Shown one piece after another: positions 46,523-56,235 of a DNA stretch of 64,000 nucleotides; the first letter of the stretch is position 1; each line of letters opens with the position of its first letter. The translations under genes were made by a program, and so were the position numbers. The stretch is from Hyphomicrobiales bacterium (GTDB lineage: Bacteria > Pseudomonadota > Alphaproteobacteria > Rhizobiales > Rhizobiaceae), in contig QEVK01000008.1 of NCBI GenBank assembly GCA_003577315.1, positions 89,569 to 153,568 of the forward strand. Direction: 5' to 3'. The notes under the pieces were generated by a model. It did not search any database and was not told the DNA's origin. It was given only the letters and a program-made list of their open reading frames with translations.

Positions 46523-47833
46523 ATGGAAGATCTTTCGCCGCGCCCCGGCGATCTGGAACCGATCGAGACGGCATCGCGCGACGAGATCGCCGCGCTCCAG
46601 CTCGAGCGCCTGAAATGGTCGCTCGGCCATGCCTATGCCAACTCGCCCTTCTACCGCGCCCGCTTCGACGCGCACGGCGTGCATCCGTCCGACCTGAAGT
46701 CGCTGTCGGACCTGGCGAAGTTCCCGCTCACCACCAAGGCGGACCTGCGCGACACCTATCCTTTCGGCATGTTCGCCGTGCCGCGCGAGAAGGTGGTGCG
46801 CGTCCATGCCTCGTCGGGCACCACGGGCAAGCCGACCGTGGTCGGCTACACGCAGAAGGACATCGACACCTGGGCGACGGTGGTGGCGCGCTCGATCCGC
46901 GCCTCGGGCGGGCGGCCGGGCGACGTCGTCCACGTCTCCTACGGCTACGGCCTGTTCACCGGCGGGCTCGGCGCGCATTACGGCGCGGAGAAGCTCGGCT
47001 GCACGGTGGTGCCGGTCTCCGGCGGCATGACCGAGCGGCAGATCGCGCTGATGGTCGATCTCAAGCCGCGCGTCATCATGGTCACGCCGTCCTACATGCT
47101 GTCCATCCTCGACGAGTTCCGCCGGCAGGGCCTCGACCCGCGCCAAAGCTCCCTCGCCGTCGGCATCTTCGGCGCCGAGCCGTGGACCAACGCCATGCGC
47201 GAGGAGATCGAGGAGGCGTTCGACATGCACGCCGTCGACATCTACGGGCTGTCCGAGGTGATCGGCCCCGGCGTCGCCAACGAGTGCGTGGAGACGAAGG
47301 ACGGGCTCCACGTCTGGGAGGACCATTTCTATCCCGAGATCATCGATCCCGAGACCGGCGAGCCGGTGCCGGAGGGCGAGCCGGGCGAGCTCGTCTTCAC
47401 CTCGCTGACCAAGGAGGCGCTGCCGATCATCCGCTACCGCACGCGCGACCTGACGCGGCTTCTGCCCGGCACGGCGCGCTCGATGCGGCGCATCGAGAAG
47501 ATCACCGGCCGCTCGGACGACATGATGATCCTGCGCGGGGTCAACGTGTTCCCGACGCAGATCGAGGAGCAGATCCTCAAATGCCGTGGTCTTGCCCCGC
47601 ATTTCCAGATAGAACTGACGCGCACCGGCCGCATGGACGACATGACCGTCCATGTCGAATGCGCGCCGGAGGCCGCCGACGATGCCGCCCGCGCCGCCTC
47701 TGCGCGGGAGCTCGCACACCACATCAAGAGCGTCGTGGGCGTCAGCACGAGGATCGCGATCCACGATCCCGGTTTCGTCCCGCGCTCCGAGGGCAAGGCC
47801 AGGCGCGTCGTCGACAACCGGCCGAAGGGATAG
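46523..47833 (+). CDS. paaK: Phenylacetate-CoA ligase PaaK
   Basis: A 436-residue ligase that activates phenylacetate to phenylacetyl-CoA with ATP, the first step of the pathway. HASSGTTGKPTVVGYTQKD is the ATP-binding loop, YGLSEVIGPGVANEC the A5 region, and GRSDDMMILRGVNVFPTQIE a PaaK hallmark. ATG at 46523 has GGAGGA upstream. It lies 47 bp after paaG and 45 bp before the TetR gene, on the same strand. Confidence 0.95.
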   Translation: MEDLSPRPGDLEPIETASRDEIAALQLERLKWSLGHAYANSPFYRARFDAHGVHPSDLKSLSDLAKFPLTTKADLRDTYPFGMFAVPREKVVRVHASSGTTGKPTVVGYTQKDIDTWATVVARSIRASGGRPGDVVHVSYGYGLFTGGLGAHYGAEKLGCTVVPVSGGMTERQIALMVDLKPRVIMVTPSYMLSILDEFRRQGLDPRQSSLAVGIFGAEPWTNAMREEIEEAFDMHAVDIYGLSEVIGPGVANECVETKDGLHVWEDHFYPEIIDPETGEPVPEGEPGELVFTSLTKEALPIIRYRTRDLTRLLPGTARSMRRIEKITGRSDDMMILRGVNVFPTQIEEQILKCRGLAPHFQIELTRTGRMDDMTVHVECAPEAADDAARAASARELAHHIKSVVGVSTRIAIHDPGFVPRSEGKARRVVDNRPKG

Positions 47834-47878
47834 GAAGCCGGCCGGCCGGGCATGGCCGGCGGGCGGGAGAAGGTACGA

Positions 47879-48475
47879 ATGGCACGCACGAGGGCAGTCG
47901 ACTTCGAGGAGAAGCAGCGCGGCATCCTCACCAGCGCGGCGGCGGTGTTCGCCGAGATGGGCATGGACAAGGCGTCCATGTCGCAGATCGCCTCGCGCAG
48001 CAACGTCTCGAAGGCCCTGCTCTACCACTACTATCCGAGCAAGGACGCGCTGATCTTCGACATCGTGCGCACGCATCTGGCCAAGCTGGAGGCCGACATC
48101 CGCGCCGCCGACCGGCCGGACGAGCCGGCCGACGTGCGGCTGCGGCTTCTGGTGCGGCAGGTGCTCGACAACTATCGCGACGCCGACAACCAGCACAAGG
48201 TGCAGCTGAACGGCGTCAACACGCTGGCGCCCGAGCAGATCGCCGAGTTGCAGGCGATCGAGCGGCGCATCGTGCGCATGTTCTCGACCGTCATCCGCGA
48301 GATCAACCCCGATCTCGACAAGGACCGGCCGCTGCTGATGCCGGTAACCATGTCGCTGTTCGGCATGATGAACTGGGTCTATATGTGGTTCCGCCCCAAC
48401 GGCCCGATCAGCCGCGAGGACTATGCCGACATCGCCACCACCCTCATCCTGGAAGGCGTGAAGGCGGTTTCCTGA
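47879..48475 (+). CDS. paaR: TetR-family regulator, probably PaaR
   Basis: A 198-residue repressor. The N-terminal HTH is MSQIASRSNVSKALLYHYYPSKDAL (residues about 33-57, split by the turn), followed by an all-helical ligand domain. The C-terminal NGPISREDYADIATTLILEG is typical of PaaR-like TetR proteins. Its position at the end of the paaG-paaK unit and the two shared operators suggest it represses paa and transport genes until phenylacetyl-CoA is present (known for PaaR; inferred here). ATG at 47879 has GGAGAAGG upstream. Confidence 0.8.
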   Translation: MARTRAVDFEEKQRGILTSAAAVFAEMGMDKASMSQIASRSNVSKALLYHYYPSKDALIFDIVRTHLAKLEADIRAADRPDEPADVRLRLLVRQVLDNYRDADNQHKVQLNGVNTLAPEQIAELQAIERRIVRMFSTVIREINPDLDKDRPLLMPVTMSLFGMMNWVYMWFRPNGPISREDYADIATTLILEGVKAVS

Positions 48476-48476
48476 A

Positions 48477-49562
48477 TCAGGCGGAAGCCCCGGGGATCAG
48501 CCAGCCCGAGCGGATGCGAAGGCACAGCCGAGCGCCGGGCTCGAAGCGCCCGGAATGGCCGGCGTCGTCGCCCTCCACATGCAGCGCCAGCGACGGATCG
48601 GCGAGCGGCGAGACCTCGACGCGCGTCGCCCCGCCCTTGTAGACGGCGCGCCTGACGGCGACCTCCAGCCCGGCCTCGCCGGGCGCGACCGGCTCGAGGT
48701 CGGCGGCGCGGCAGCACACGGCCGCGCCCTGGCGCGCCCGTTCGCCCGGCCGGCAGCGCACCGTCGCCTCCTGCCCCAGCACGGCGACGCGGCACCGGCC
48801 CCGCTCTTCGCCCGACAGCACGGTCGCCGGCAGCACCATGCCCTGGCCGATGAAGGCGGCGACCATTTCCGTCGCCGGCTCGCGATAGAGCGTGCGCGGG
48901 TCGGCCACCTGCACCAGCCGGCCGCCGTCCATCACCGCGATGCGGTCGGCCAGCGCCATGGCCTCGGCCTGGTCGTGGGTGATGTAGATCATGGTCGTGC
49001 CGGTGCGGCGGTGGAAGGCGGAGAACTCGGCCTCCATGGCGGCGCGCAGGTGAACGTCGAGATTGGCGAGCGGCTCGTCGAACAGCACCAGCGACGGCGC
49101 GGCGACGAGGCAGCGCGCCAGCGCCACGCGCTGCCGCTGCCCGCCCGAGAGGCTGGCCGGATAGCGGTCCGCGAAGCCGTCGAGATCGACCAGCGCCAGT
49201 GCCTCGGCGACGCGGCGGCGCGCCTCCTCGCGGGGAACCTTCGCCACCTTGAGCGCATAGCCGACATTCTGCGCCACGCTCATATGCGGCCACAGCGCGT
49301 AGTTCTGGAACACGATGCCGACGCGCCGCTTCTCGGGCGGCACGCTGACGCCGGCGCCCGCGACGACGGTTCCGCCGATGGCGATCTCGCCGGCGCTCGG
49401 CTGCTCGAAGCCGGCGACGAGGCGCAGGAGCGTGGTCTTGCCGCAGCCCGAGGGCCCGAGCACGGCGAGGAACTCGCCGTCGGCGACCTCGAGCGACACG
49501 TCCCTGACCGCGTCGAAGCCGGAGAAGGTCTTGGTCACGCCGGCAAGCTTCAGTCGCGCCAT
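48477..49562 (-). CDS. ABC transporter ATP-binding protein, Fe3+/spermidine type
   Basis: A 361-residue ATPase with a C-terminal TOBE-like domain. Walker A is GPSGCGKTT, signature LSGGQRQRVALAR, Walker B SLVLFDEPLANLD. It belongs to the CUT1/FbpC-PotA type. ATG at 49562 overlaps the permease stop by 13 bp. Its stop is 2 bp from the convergent paaR stop. Confidence 0.9.
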   Translation of the reverse strand: MARLKLAGVTKTFSGFDAVRDVSLEVADGEFLAVLGPSGCGKTTLLRLVAGFEQPSAGEIAIGGTVVAGAGVSVPPEKRRVGIVFQNYALWPHMSVAQNVGYALKVAKVPREEARRRVAEALALVDLDGFADRYPASLSGGQRQRVALARCLVAAPSLVLFDEPLANLDVHLRAAMEAEFSAFHRRTGTTMIYITHDQAEAMALADRIAVMDGGRLVQVADPRTLYREPATEMVAAFIGQGMVLPATVLSGEERGRCRVAVLGQEATVRCRPGERARQGAAVCCRAADLEPVAPGEAGLEVAVRRAVYKGGATRVEVSPLADPSLALHVEGDDAGHSGRFEPGARLCLRIRSGWLIPGASA

Positions 49563-51253
49563 GGCAGCACCCCGCTCGGAAGACGTCGCGCGGCGAGGTT
49601 GGTCGCCAGCATCAGCGCGAAGGTGACGGCGACGGTGACGGCCGAGATCGCCGCCGCATATTTCGAGTCGCCGCCCTGCTCGAAGGAGAACATGACGACG
49701 CCGATGGTCTCGGCTCCCGACGACCACAGGAGCGCCGACACCGTCAACTCGCCGAAGGCGGTCATGAAGATCAGCAGGCCGCCGGCCATCGCCGCCGGCG
49801 CCACCAGCGGGAAGACGACGCTGCGCAGCCGCGAAAACAGCCCCGCGCCCGCCACCTGCGCCGCCTCCTCCAGCGCGCGGTCGATCTGGTGGAAGCCGCT
49901 GACGGCCGGCCGCACGGCGAGCACCAGGAAGCGGGCGAGATAGGCGTAGAGGATGATCCAGACCGTGTTGTAGATGTGCAGGCCCGTCAGCGGCAGCGGC
50001 CGCAGGAAGAGAAGGAGCGCGGCGATCGCCAGCACCACGCCCGGCAGCGCGTAGGGCAGCTCGATCGACAGGTTGACCATGCGCACCCAGCGCTGCCGCC
50101 CCCACGCCACCAGATAGGCGATGGGCAGCGCCGCCAGCACCGCGAAGGCCGCCGCCGTCAGCGACAGGCCGAGGCTGTTGGCGAAGGCGCGCCGCGAGGC
50201 GGCGTGCTCGACGAGCACGAAGCGGTAGTTGTCGAGCGTCGCCGTCGCCGCCGAAAGCGGGATGCCGTAGCCCGGCACCAGCGACGACAGCACGAGGCCG
50301 GTGAGCGGCAGGACGAGTATCGCCACGATCAGCGCCCACATCGCCGCCTCGACGGCCGGGCGCCAGCGGCCGAGCGCATAGGGCTTGCTGGTCAGCGAGG
50401 AAGCGAAGCTGCGATAGTCGCGCCGCCGGCTCATCCGCTCCTGCGCCACGATCCCGGCCATGGCGATCATGCCGATCAGCACCGACAGGAAAGCCGCCTC
50501 GCCCAGCACCGCCGGCCCGCCGCCGGCCAGCCGCTGGTAGATCAGCGTCGGCAGCACGGGATAGTTGGCCGGAATGCCGAGAAAGGCCGGAATGCCGAAA
50601 TTGCCGACGCAGGAGACGAAGGCGAGCGCGGCCGCCGCCATGATCGACGGCGTCATCAGCGGCAGCACGACGGTGGCAAGCACGGTGAACCGGCCGGCGC
50701 CGGCGGCGCGCGCGGCCTCGACCAGCTCACGCGGCAGGCGGCGCAGGCCGGCCCGCACCAGCAGGAACACCAGCGGCGCATACTGGATGCCGAGGAGAAG
50801 CACGATGCCGCCCGGCGAATGGAGCGGGTTGCGGCTGCCCAGCGGCGGCGCGAGCCCGATCAGCTTCAGGAACGGGCTGGCGGGCCCGAAAAGCTGGAGC
50901 CAGGACAGGGCCGTCACCTGCGGCGCGATCATCAGCGGCATGACGAAGCACAGGATGAAGGGGGCGCGGGCGCGCATGTCAGTCAGCGTGACGACGAGCG
51001 CCACCAGCGTGCCGAGCGAGACCGCGAGCACCGTGCCGCCGATGCCCACCACCAGCGAGTTCAGCGTCGCCACCCATGTCGCGCGGCTGGCGAGCCCGGC
51101 CTCGATCACGGCGGGCGACAGCGCGCCGGCGGGCGCCACCGTCTCGCGCACCAGCCGCAGCATCGGCAACAGCGAGAAGACGGCGATGGCCACGGCGACC
51201 GCCGCCGCCAGCGCCACCTCCTGCCCCCGGCCCTGCCTCATTCGCGCCCGCAC
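49550..51253 (-). CDS. Double-length ABC permease (FbpB-like fusion)
   Basis: A 567-residue permease in which two homologous halves are joined, each with about six helices and an EAA-like loop (ELVEAARAAGAGRFTVLATVVLP near 180 and RALEEAAQVAGAGLFSRLRSVV near 450). Such tandem fusions are common in ferric-iron and phosphonate importers. It follows the binding-protein gene by 34 bp. Confidence 0.88.
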   Translation of the reverse strand: MRARMRQGRGQEVALAAAVAVAIAVFSLLPMLRLVRETVAPAGALSPAVIEAGLASRATWVATLNSLVVGIGGTVLAVSLGTLVALVVTLTDMRARAPFILCFVMPLMIAPQVTALSWLQLFGPASPFLKLIGLAPPLGSRNPLHSPGGIVLLLGIQYAPLVFLLVRAGLRRLPRELVEAARAAGAGRFTVLATVVLPLMTPSIMAAAALAFVSCVGNFGIPAFLGIPANYPVLPTLIYQRLAGGGPAVLGEAAFLSVLIGMIAMAGIVAQERMSRRRDYRSFASSLTSKPYALGRWRPAVEAAMWALIVAILVLPLTGLVLSSLVPGYGIPLSAATATLDNYRFVLVEHAASRRAFANSLGLSLTAAAFAVLAALPIAYLVAWGRQRWVRMVNLSIELPYALPGVVLAIAALLLFLRPLPLTGLHIYNTVWIILYAYLARFLVLAVRPAVSGFHQIDRALEEAAQVAGAGLFSRLRSVVFPLVAPAAMAGGLLIFMTAFGELTVSALLWSSGAETIGVVMFSFEQGGDSKYAAAISAVTVAVTFALMLATNLAARRLPSGVLPWRD

Positions 51254-51287
51254 GACCGATGCGTCCCCGTCATGCCATGCCCGGGCC

Positions 51288-52274
51288 TCAGCCGCCGAAC
51301 AGCTCGGCGAACCTCGCCTTGTCGGCCTCGATGCGCTCGACCACGGCGCCGATGTCGACGGGCATCAGCTTGACCTCGACGCCCTCGGGCAGCCAGTCGG
51401 GCCGGCCGGCCGAGGCCTTCGCGGGCAGATAGCCCATGTCGCGGGCCAGCTTCTGGCCCTCGTCGGACAGGATGAAATCGACGAAGCGCTTGCCGTCCTC
51501 GACGTTCCTGGCGGTGGACAGGATCGCGACCGGCTCGGTCACGGCGGTCACGCCCTCGGACGGGAACACGAACTCGACCGGCGAGCCCTGCGCCCTGGCG
51601 TTGAGCGCCATGAAGTCGACGAGGATGCCGTAGGGCTTCTCGCCGCCGGCCACCGCCTTCAGCACCGCGCCGTTGCCGCGCACGGTGATCGCCTCGTTGG
51701 CCTTCAGCCCGGCATAAAAGTCCCAGCCGAGCGCCGGGTCGAGCGCCACGCCCGACATCATGTAGGCGGCGGCACCCGAATAGAGCGGGCTCGGCATCAC
51801 CACGCCGTCCTTGTATTGCGGCTTGACGAGATCGGCCCAGTGCTGCGGCTTCTCGGCGGCCGCGGTGTTGTAGGCGATGCCGGTGGTGATCAGCTTGGAG
51901 CCGAAATAGGTGCGCGCCGCGTCGTAGGAATCGGCCGCCAGCCCCTCGACGTCGGCTTCCGCATAAGGCAGCAGCCGTCCGTCCTTCTTGAGCAGCTCCA
52001 TGGTGACGGCGTCGGCGATCAGAAGCACGTCCGGCTGCGGCGCGCCGGCCGCGAACTCGGCGGCGAGCTTGGTCAAGAGGTCGCTGGTGCCGGAGCGGAA
52101 GATCTCGACCTCGACGCCGGGATTTGCCGCCTTGAAGGCTTCGACGGTCCGCGTCGCGTCGGCCTCGGGCTGCGAGGTGTAGAGCGTCAGCGTGCCGGCA
52201 TGGGTCGCGCCCGCCGACAGGGCCAGCGCCAGCGCCGCGCCGCAGGCCGCCAGCCCGTTGAGGATCGTCTTCAT
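51288..52274 (-). CDS. ABC substrate-binding protein, Fe3+ / phosphonate-like
   Basis: A 328-residue periplasmic protein with signal peptide (GLAACGAALALALSAGATHA) and the extracellular solute-binding family 1 N-terminus LTLYTSQPEADATRTVEAF. SAAYMMSGVA and YGILVDFMALNARAQGSPV occur where FbpA/AfuA-like proteins form the binding cleft. The tyrosine pair for bare iron is not obvious, so iron, an aminoethylphosphonate-like or a sugar-acid ligand are all possible. ATG at 52274 has AGGAGG upstream. Confidence 0.8.
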   Translation of the reverse strand: MKTILNGLAACGAALALALSAGATHAGTLTLYTSQPEADATRTVEAFKAANPGVEVEIFRSGTSDLLTKLAAEFAAGAPQPDVLLIADAVTMELLKKDGRLLPYAEADVEGLAADSYDAARTYFGSKLITTGIAYNTAAAEKPQHWADLVKPQYKDGVVMPSPLYSGAAAYMMSGVALDPALGWDFYAGLKANEAITVRGNGAVLKAVAGGEKPYGILVDFMALNARAQGSPVEFVFPSEGVTAVTEPVAILSTARNVEDGKRFVDFILSDEGQKLARDMGYLPAKASAGRPDWLPEGVEVKLMPVDIGAVVERIEADKARFAELFGG

Positions 52275-52357
52275 GGTGCCTCCTGATCGCATACTGGTTG
52301 GGACGATTGCCGGGGCCTGCCTGCACCGCGCGGATGACGGGCGCATGACATGCCGGC

Positions 52358-53692
52358 TCATGCCTCAGCCCCGGCCCCGCCCCAGACCAGCCTGTCCTGG
52401 CGCGCGCGCAGCTCGGCGATCCTCGATCCCGGCTCGGGCGCGGCGTTGGCGTAGGTGATGAGCCCGCCCTTCGCGACGGGCGCGGTGACCGTGCCGCCCT
52501 GAAGCAGGCCGCAGGGAATGGCGCGCGCCGCGCGCGCCTCCTGCGCCTCCATGATCCAGGCGCGGTAGCAATATTCGCCGATGGCGTCGAGCCGGTCGCC
52601 GGGCTTCAGGTCCTTCTTGGCGACGGCGCAGACATCGGCCACCGGCCTCGCCAGCGGCACCATGTCGGCCTTGCCGTGCAGCACGACGCGGGCGCAGGTC
52701 AGCGGCACCTCGAGCGAGGTCAGGTGATAGGGCCGGTGGAAGGTGAAATACGGCCCCTCGCCCATCTTCAGGTCCTCCATGCGCTCGCGGATGCGCGGAT
52801 GCGACATGTCGGCGACCACGAACACGCCCGGCGCCACGCCCTTGCCGATGGTGTAGTCGACCACGCCGACGCGCGACAGCACGCCGCCGTCCCTTTCGGG
52901 CACCAGCACCTTCGACAGGTCCGGCAGCGTGGCGGCCGGGCCGTGCATCCCCGGACGGTCGGGCACCAGCCCGGTGGCGTTGGCGATGGCCGCCATCTCG
53001 ACCATGGTCTTGGAGCCGTCGACGAACTCGACCAGCATGCGCACGTTCATGTTGCGGCGCGCCGCCTCCTCCTCGTAGTCGGGCGGGGTGGCGTCGATGT
53101 TGAGCGGGTTGTTCTTGCCCTTGCCGGCCGCGACGATTGCGTGGCCCATGGCCGAGACGAACTCGATCAGCTCCATGCAGGCCGACGGCTCGTCGCCGGC
53201 GCCGAGCGAATAGACGACGCCCAGCCGCTCGGCCTCGCTTTTCAGATAGGCGCCGATGGTGACGTCGGCCTCGACGTTCATCATCACCAGATGCTTGCCG
53301 TTCTCCATGGCCGCAAGACCGATCTCGGCGCCCACGGCCGGCACGCCGGTGGCGTCGACGACGACGTCGACCAGCCCGCTGCCGAGGACGAGGCCGGCAT
53401 CGCCGGTGACCGCGATCCTGCCCGCCTCCATCGCCGCGTCGAGCGCGGCGGCCGTGCCGGCCTCGCGCGCGTGGCCGTCCTCTCCATAGGCGATCTCCGC
53501 GGCCTTCAAGGCGCGCTCCGGGTCGCGCTCGGCGATAGCGCCGACCTCGATGCCCTGCATGTGGGCGACGCGGGTGACGATGTCGGTGCCCATCTCGCCG
53601 CAGCCGATCAGGCCGATGCGGATCGGCCTGCCGGAGCGGGCGCGCTCCTGAAGATCGCGGACAAGCCCGATGGGGGCGACATTGATGCTCAT
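52358..53692 (-). CDS. NAD(P)-dependent oxidoreductase with SAF domain
   Basis: A 444-residue protein. The N-terminal Rossmann domain has GLIGCGEMGTD and VDATGVPAVGAEIG, like homoserine dehydrogenase/Gfo-type proteins. The C-terminal portion (about 330-430) is a SAF domain, often misannotated as flagellar FlgA. Family members act on hydroxy-acid or polyol metabolites; the substrate here is unknown. It is the first gene of the four-gene operon with the importer, which implies that the importer brings in its substrate (inference). Confidence 0.82.
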   Translation of the reverse strand: MSINVAPIGLVRDLQERARSGRPIRIGLIGCGEMGTDIVTRVAHMQGIEVGAIAERDPERALKAAEIAYGEDGHAREAGTAAALDAAMEAGRIAVTGDAGLVLGSGLVDVVVDATGVPAVGAEIGLAAMENGKHLVMMNVEADVTIGAYLKSEAERLGVVYSLGAGDEPSACMELIEFVSAMGHAIVAAGKGKNNPLNIDATPPDYEEEAARRNMNVRMLVEFVDGSKTMVEMAAIANATGLVPDRPGMHGPAATLPDLSKVLVPERDGGVLSRVGVVDYTIGKGVAPGVFVVADMSHPRIRERMEDLKMGEGPYFTFHRPYHLTSLEVPLTCARVVLHGKADMVPLARPVADVCAVAKKDLKPGDRLDAIGEYCYRAWIMEAQEARAARAIPCGLLQGGTVTAPVAKGGLITYANAAPEPGSRIAELRARQDRLVWGGAGAEA

Positions 53693-53882
53693 GGCATATC
53701 CTTCGGCGGCATTCTGCTCTCCATCCCTAATGACGTTCCCTCGCCGCGATCAAGGCGAATGTGGACCGCGGGCGCGTTTTGCCGGCCGCCTGCCCTGCAC
53801 TCGCCGCTTGCGCGGCGGGCCGCCTTGTCGTCACAATCGCCCGCGACAAACGGGACGGCTTGGGTTTCGGGAGGCATCGCTC

Positions 53883-54941
53883 ATGCGGCGATCTGGCGGG
53901 TTGGTAGCGGCCGTCTTCTTCGCGGCCGCGCTTGCGTTCGGCATGCCGGCCGCCGCGGGGGACCGCGCCACCGTCGACGAGGCCTTCGAGGTGGCGCAGT
54001 GGGAGGACCCGGGGCCGGACGGCAAGGTGCCCTCGGCGTTGCAGACCGCGTTCGACCTGCTCCGGCAGGCGCAGGATGCGCTTGCGGCATACGACACCGC
54101 GGCGGCGATCATGCTCGCCTCGCGCGCGGTCCTGCCCGAGGGATCGGGGCTGGAACCGGGCGCGGTCAGGACCGTCAACGCATGGAGCCGCCAGCTGACG
54201 GGGATCGCCTACGCACTCGAGGACCGCAACCGCGAGGCCGTCGCCATGCTGCGCGGCGCGGTCGACCTCATCGCCGAGCAGCCATGGGACGGCCGGTCGA
54301 GGCCCAGCCTGCGCGAGGGACTCACCGGCGAAGGCGCCAGATACCTCGTCTGGAACATCTTCATCCGCCTCGCCCAGACCGCGCTGGACATCGGCGACAG
54401 AGAGCTGGGAGCGGCCGCCCTCGATGTCGCCCGGGACTACGTCTCCACCCCCGCCGACCGATACGCGCTCCTGGTGCAGCGCGCCGCGCTCCTGATGCGC
54501 AGCGCCGATCTCGCGGAGGTGGAAAAGGCGTTCGCGGCCGGCGAGGCCGAGGCGCGGGCCGCCGGCGACGAGGAGAACGCCGCGCTTGCGCGATTCTACG
54601 CCAGCGTCGTGCGCCTGCACGCCGCGAGCCGGGCCGCGGCGATGGACGGCGAGGGGCAGGAGATGCTGGACCGCGCCCGCGAGGCCGCGCAGGCAGCGGG
54701 CGGGAACCTGCGCCAGGTCGAGTACATATTGACGTCGGCGGTGTGGCAGGCGGTCGTCAATTCCCTTCCCCACCAGACGGTCCTGCCCGTGGCGCGGGAG
54801 GCGTTCGCGATCTTCCGCGAGGGCCAGCGCGCCATGGCCGGCTACGACAGCGGACAGGAAGCGGCGCGGCGCGAGCGCCGGCGCTTCATGGAAAGCTATC
54901 TCGACACGCTCTACGAGGCGGCGGAGGCCACGCAACCGTAG
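53883..54941 (+). CDS. Exported helical-repeat protein, unknown function
   Basis: A 352-residue protein with a signal peptide (VAAVFFAAALAFGMPAAAG). The mature part is mostly helix, with TPR-like pairs such as AYDTAAAIMLASRAVL and ALDIGDRELGAAALDVARDYV. No catalytic motif is seen. ATG at 53883 has GGGAGG ten bases upstream. It stands alone, divergent from the oxidoreductase operon and convergent with the XRE gene. No family recognised. Confidence 0.6.
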   Translation: MRRSGGLVAAVFFAAALAFGMPAAAGDRATVDEAFEVAQWEDPGPDGKVPSALQTAFDLLRQAQDALAAYDTAAAIMLASRAVLPEGSGLEPGAVRTVNAWSRQLTGIAYALEDRNREAVAMLRGAVDLIAEQPWDGRSRPSLREGLTGEGARYLVWNIFIRLAQTALDIGDRELGAAALDVARDYVSTPADRYALLVQRAALLMRSADLAEVEKAFAAGEAEARAAGDEENAALARFYASVVRLHAASRAAAMDGEGQEMLDRAREAAQAAGGNLRQVEYILTSAVWQAVVNSLPHQTVLPVAREAFAIFREGQRAMAGYDSGQEAARRERRRFMESYLDTLYEAAEATQP

Positions 54942-54961
54942 GCCCGCGCCACAGGGGGCGC

Positions 54962-55264
54962 CTATTGCTGGACATCGTCGAGGCCGGTCGCGCCGCCCTC
55001 GCCTTCGAGCACGGCGATGCGCCGCGCCTCCGAGGCGGTGAACTTCAGCCGCACGCCGATGCCGCCGCCATTTTCGGGAATGAAGACGATGCCGGCCGTT
55101 TCCAGCCCCGCGGCGATCGCCTGGACGGTCTTTTCGTCCGGCTTGTCCAGCCTGCGCTCGAAATGCTCGATCACCGTGGCGTCAACCCTCGACAACTTGG
55201 CCAGCATCTCGCGCGACAGCTCGGCAAGCGCGCGGCCGGCGCGGCATTGGGCTCCTGTTATCAT
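54962..55264 (-). CDS. XRE-like transcriptional regulator, 100 residues
   Basis: A 100-residue protein with a single helix-turn-helix: AQCRAGRALAELSREMLAKLS and VDATVIEHFERRLDKPDEKT. After it comes a short region VFIPENGGGIGVRLK, typical of small phage-type or Rhizobiales XRE proteins. ATG at 55264 is preceded by AGGGAAAG. It lies 11 bp after the endonuclease gene and is probably cotranscribed with it. Confidence 0.8.
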   Translation of the reverse strand: MITGAQCRAGRALAELSREMLAKLSRVDATVIEHFERRLDKPDEKTVQAIAAGLETAGIVFIPENGGGIGVRLKFTASEARRIAVLEGEGGATGLDDVQQ

Positions 55265-55275
55265 GCTTTCCCTCC

Positions 55276-56139
55276 CTACGCTGCGACGGTGCGGTGCGCG
55301 CCGCCGGCGGCGCCCTGCGCTGCCGCGCCCAGCCGGATCGACGCCTTGATCGGCAGATGATCGGAGGCGACGCGCGCCAGCGGCGTGTCGTGCAGCTCGA
55401 CGCCGCAGATCAGGTCGTGCGGCTTGCCCAGCACCCGGTCGAGCGCCAGCACCGGGAAGCGCGAGGGAAAGCTCGGCAGCGTCGCGTGCAGCGGCCCGAA
55501 ATCGGGCGCGAGCCCCGCAAGCGCCGAGCGCCGGCCCAGCCGCCATTCGTTCAGATCGCCCATCAGCAGCGTCGGCCGCCCGTCCCTGGCCTCGGCCACC
55601 GACAGCAGCGTCTCCACCTGTCTGGCGCGCGAGTGGCGCAGGAGCCCGAGATGGGCGGCGATGATGCGCAGCGGCCCGGCGGTCAGCGTCAGGTCGATCA
55701 CCACCGCCCCGCGCGGCTCCACGCCCGGCAGCGAAAGCTGGCGCGCCGAGGTGACCGTGCCTTCCCGAAACAGGATCAGATTGCCGTGCCAGCCATGCTG
55801 GCCGTCGGGGCCGCTGACGGGCGCGGGCACGAGGCCGCATTCGTGCGCCAGCCGGTCGAGGTCGAGCAGGCTCGCCCGCTCGCCGAAGCGGCCGCTCGCC
55901 TCCTGAAGCGCGATCACGTCGGCGCTCATCTCGCGGATGACGGCGATGGTGCGCGCCGGATCGAAGCGCCGGTCGAGGCCGATGCCCTTGTGGACGTTGT
56001 AGGACGCGATCAGCGTGTCGCCGCCGTCGGGCATGAAGGAGAGCGCCACGTCCGGCTTCACGCCGCGCAGGAGCGCCGGTATGCGGGAGAGCGCCTTTGC
56101 CTCCGACGCCTTCGCCGTGCGGTCCTTCCTGCGAAGCAT
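55276..56139 (-). CDS. Endonuclease/exonuclease/phosphatase-fold hydrolase
   Basis: A 287-residue EEP-superfamily protein. Conserved metal-site residues are seen: Asn in IASYNVHKG, Glu in IALQEAS, Asp/Asn in LMGDLNEWRLG and the terminal SDHLPI Asp-His pair. The superfamily includes DNA repair nucleases and phospholipid/sphingomyelin phosphatases; rhizobial copies of this kind are of unknown substrate. It is first in a unit with the XRE-like gene. Confidence 0.85.
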   Translation of the reverse strand: MLRRKDRTAKASEAKALSRIPALLRGVKPDVALSFMPDGGDTLIASYNVHKGIGLDRRFDPARTIAVIREMSADVIALQEASGRFGERASLLDLDRLAHECGLVPAPVSGPDGQHGWHGNLILFREGTVTSARQLSLPGVEPRGAVVIDLTLTAGPLRIIAAHLGLLRHSRARQVETLLSVAEARDGRPTLLMGDLNEWRLGRRSALAGLAPDFGPLHATLPSFPSRFPVLALDRVLGKPHDLICGVELHDTPLARVASDHLPIKASIRLGAAAQGAAGGAHRTVAA

Positions 56140-56235
56140 GCCGTGTTCCCTCCCGTGTCGTTCCTGTCGCCCAATATAGGGATCGCGACGATTCGTGCCA
56201 CGACGCGGGCCGCGAAGATCGTCCTTTTTTGCGGT

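Noticed and set aside
52676..55360. An 894-codon plus-strand frame spanning the oxidoreductase, exported protein and XRE regions
   Set aside because: It crosses several supported genes on both strands and shows low-complexity composition.
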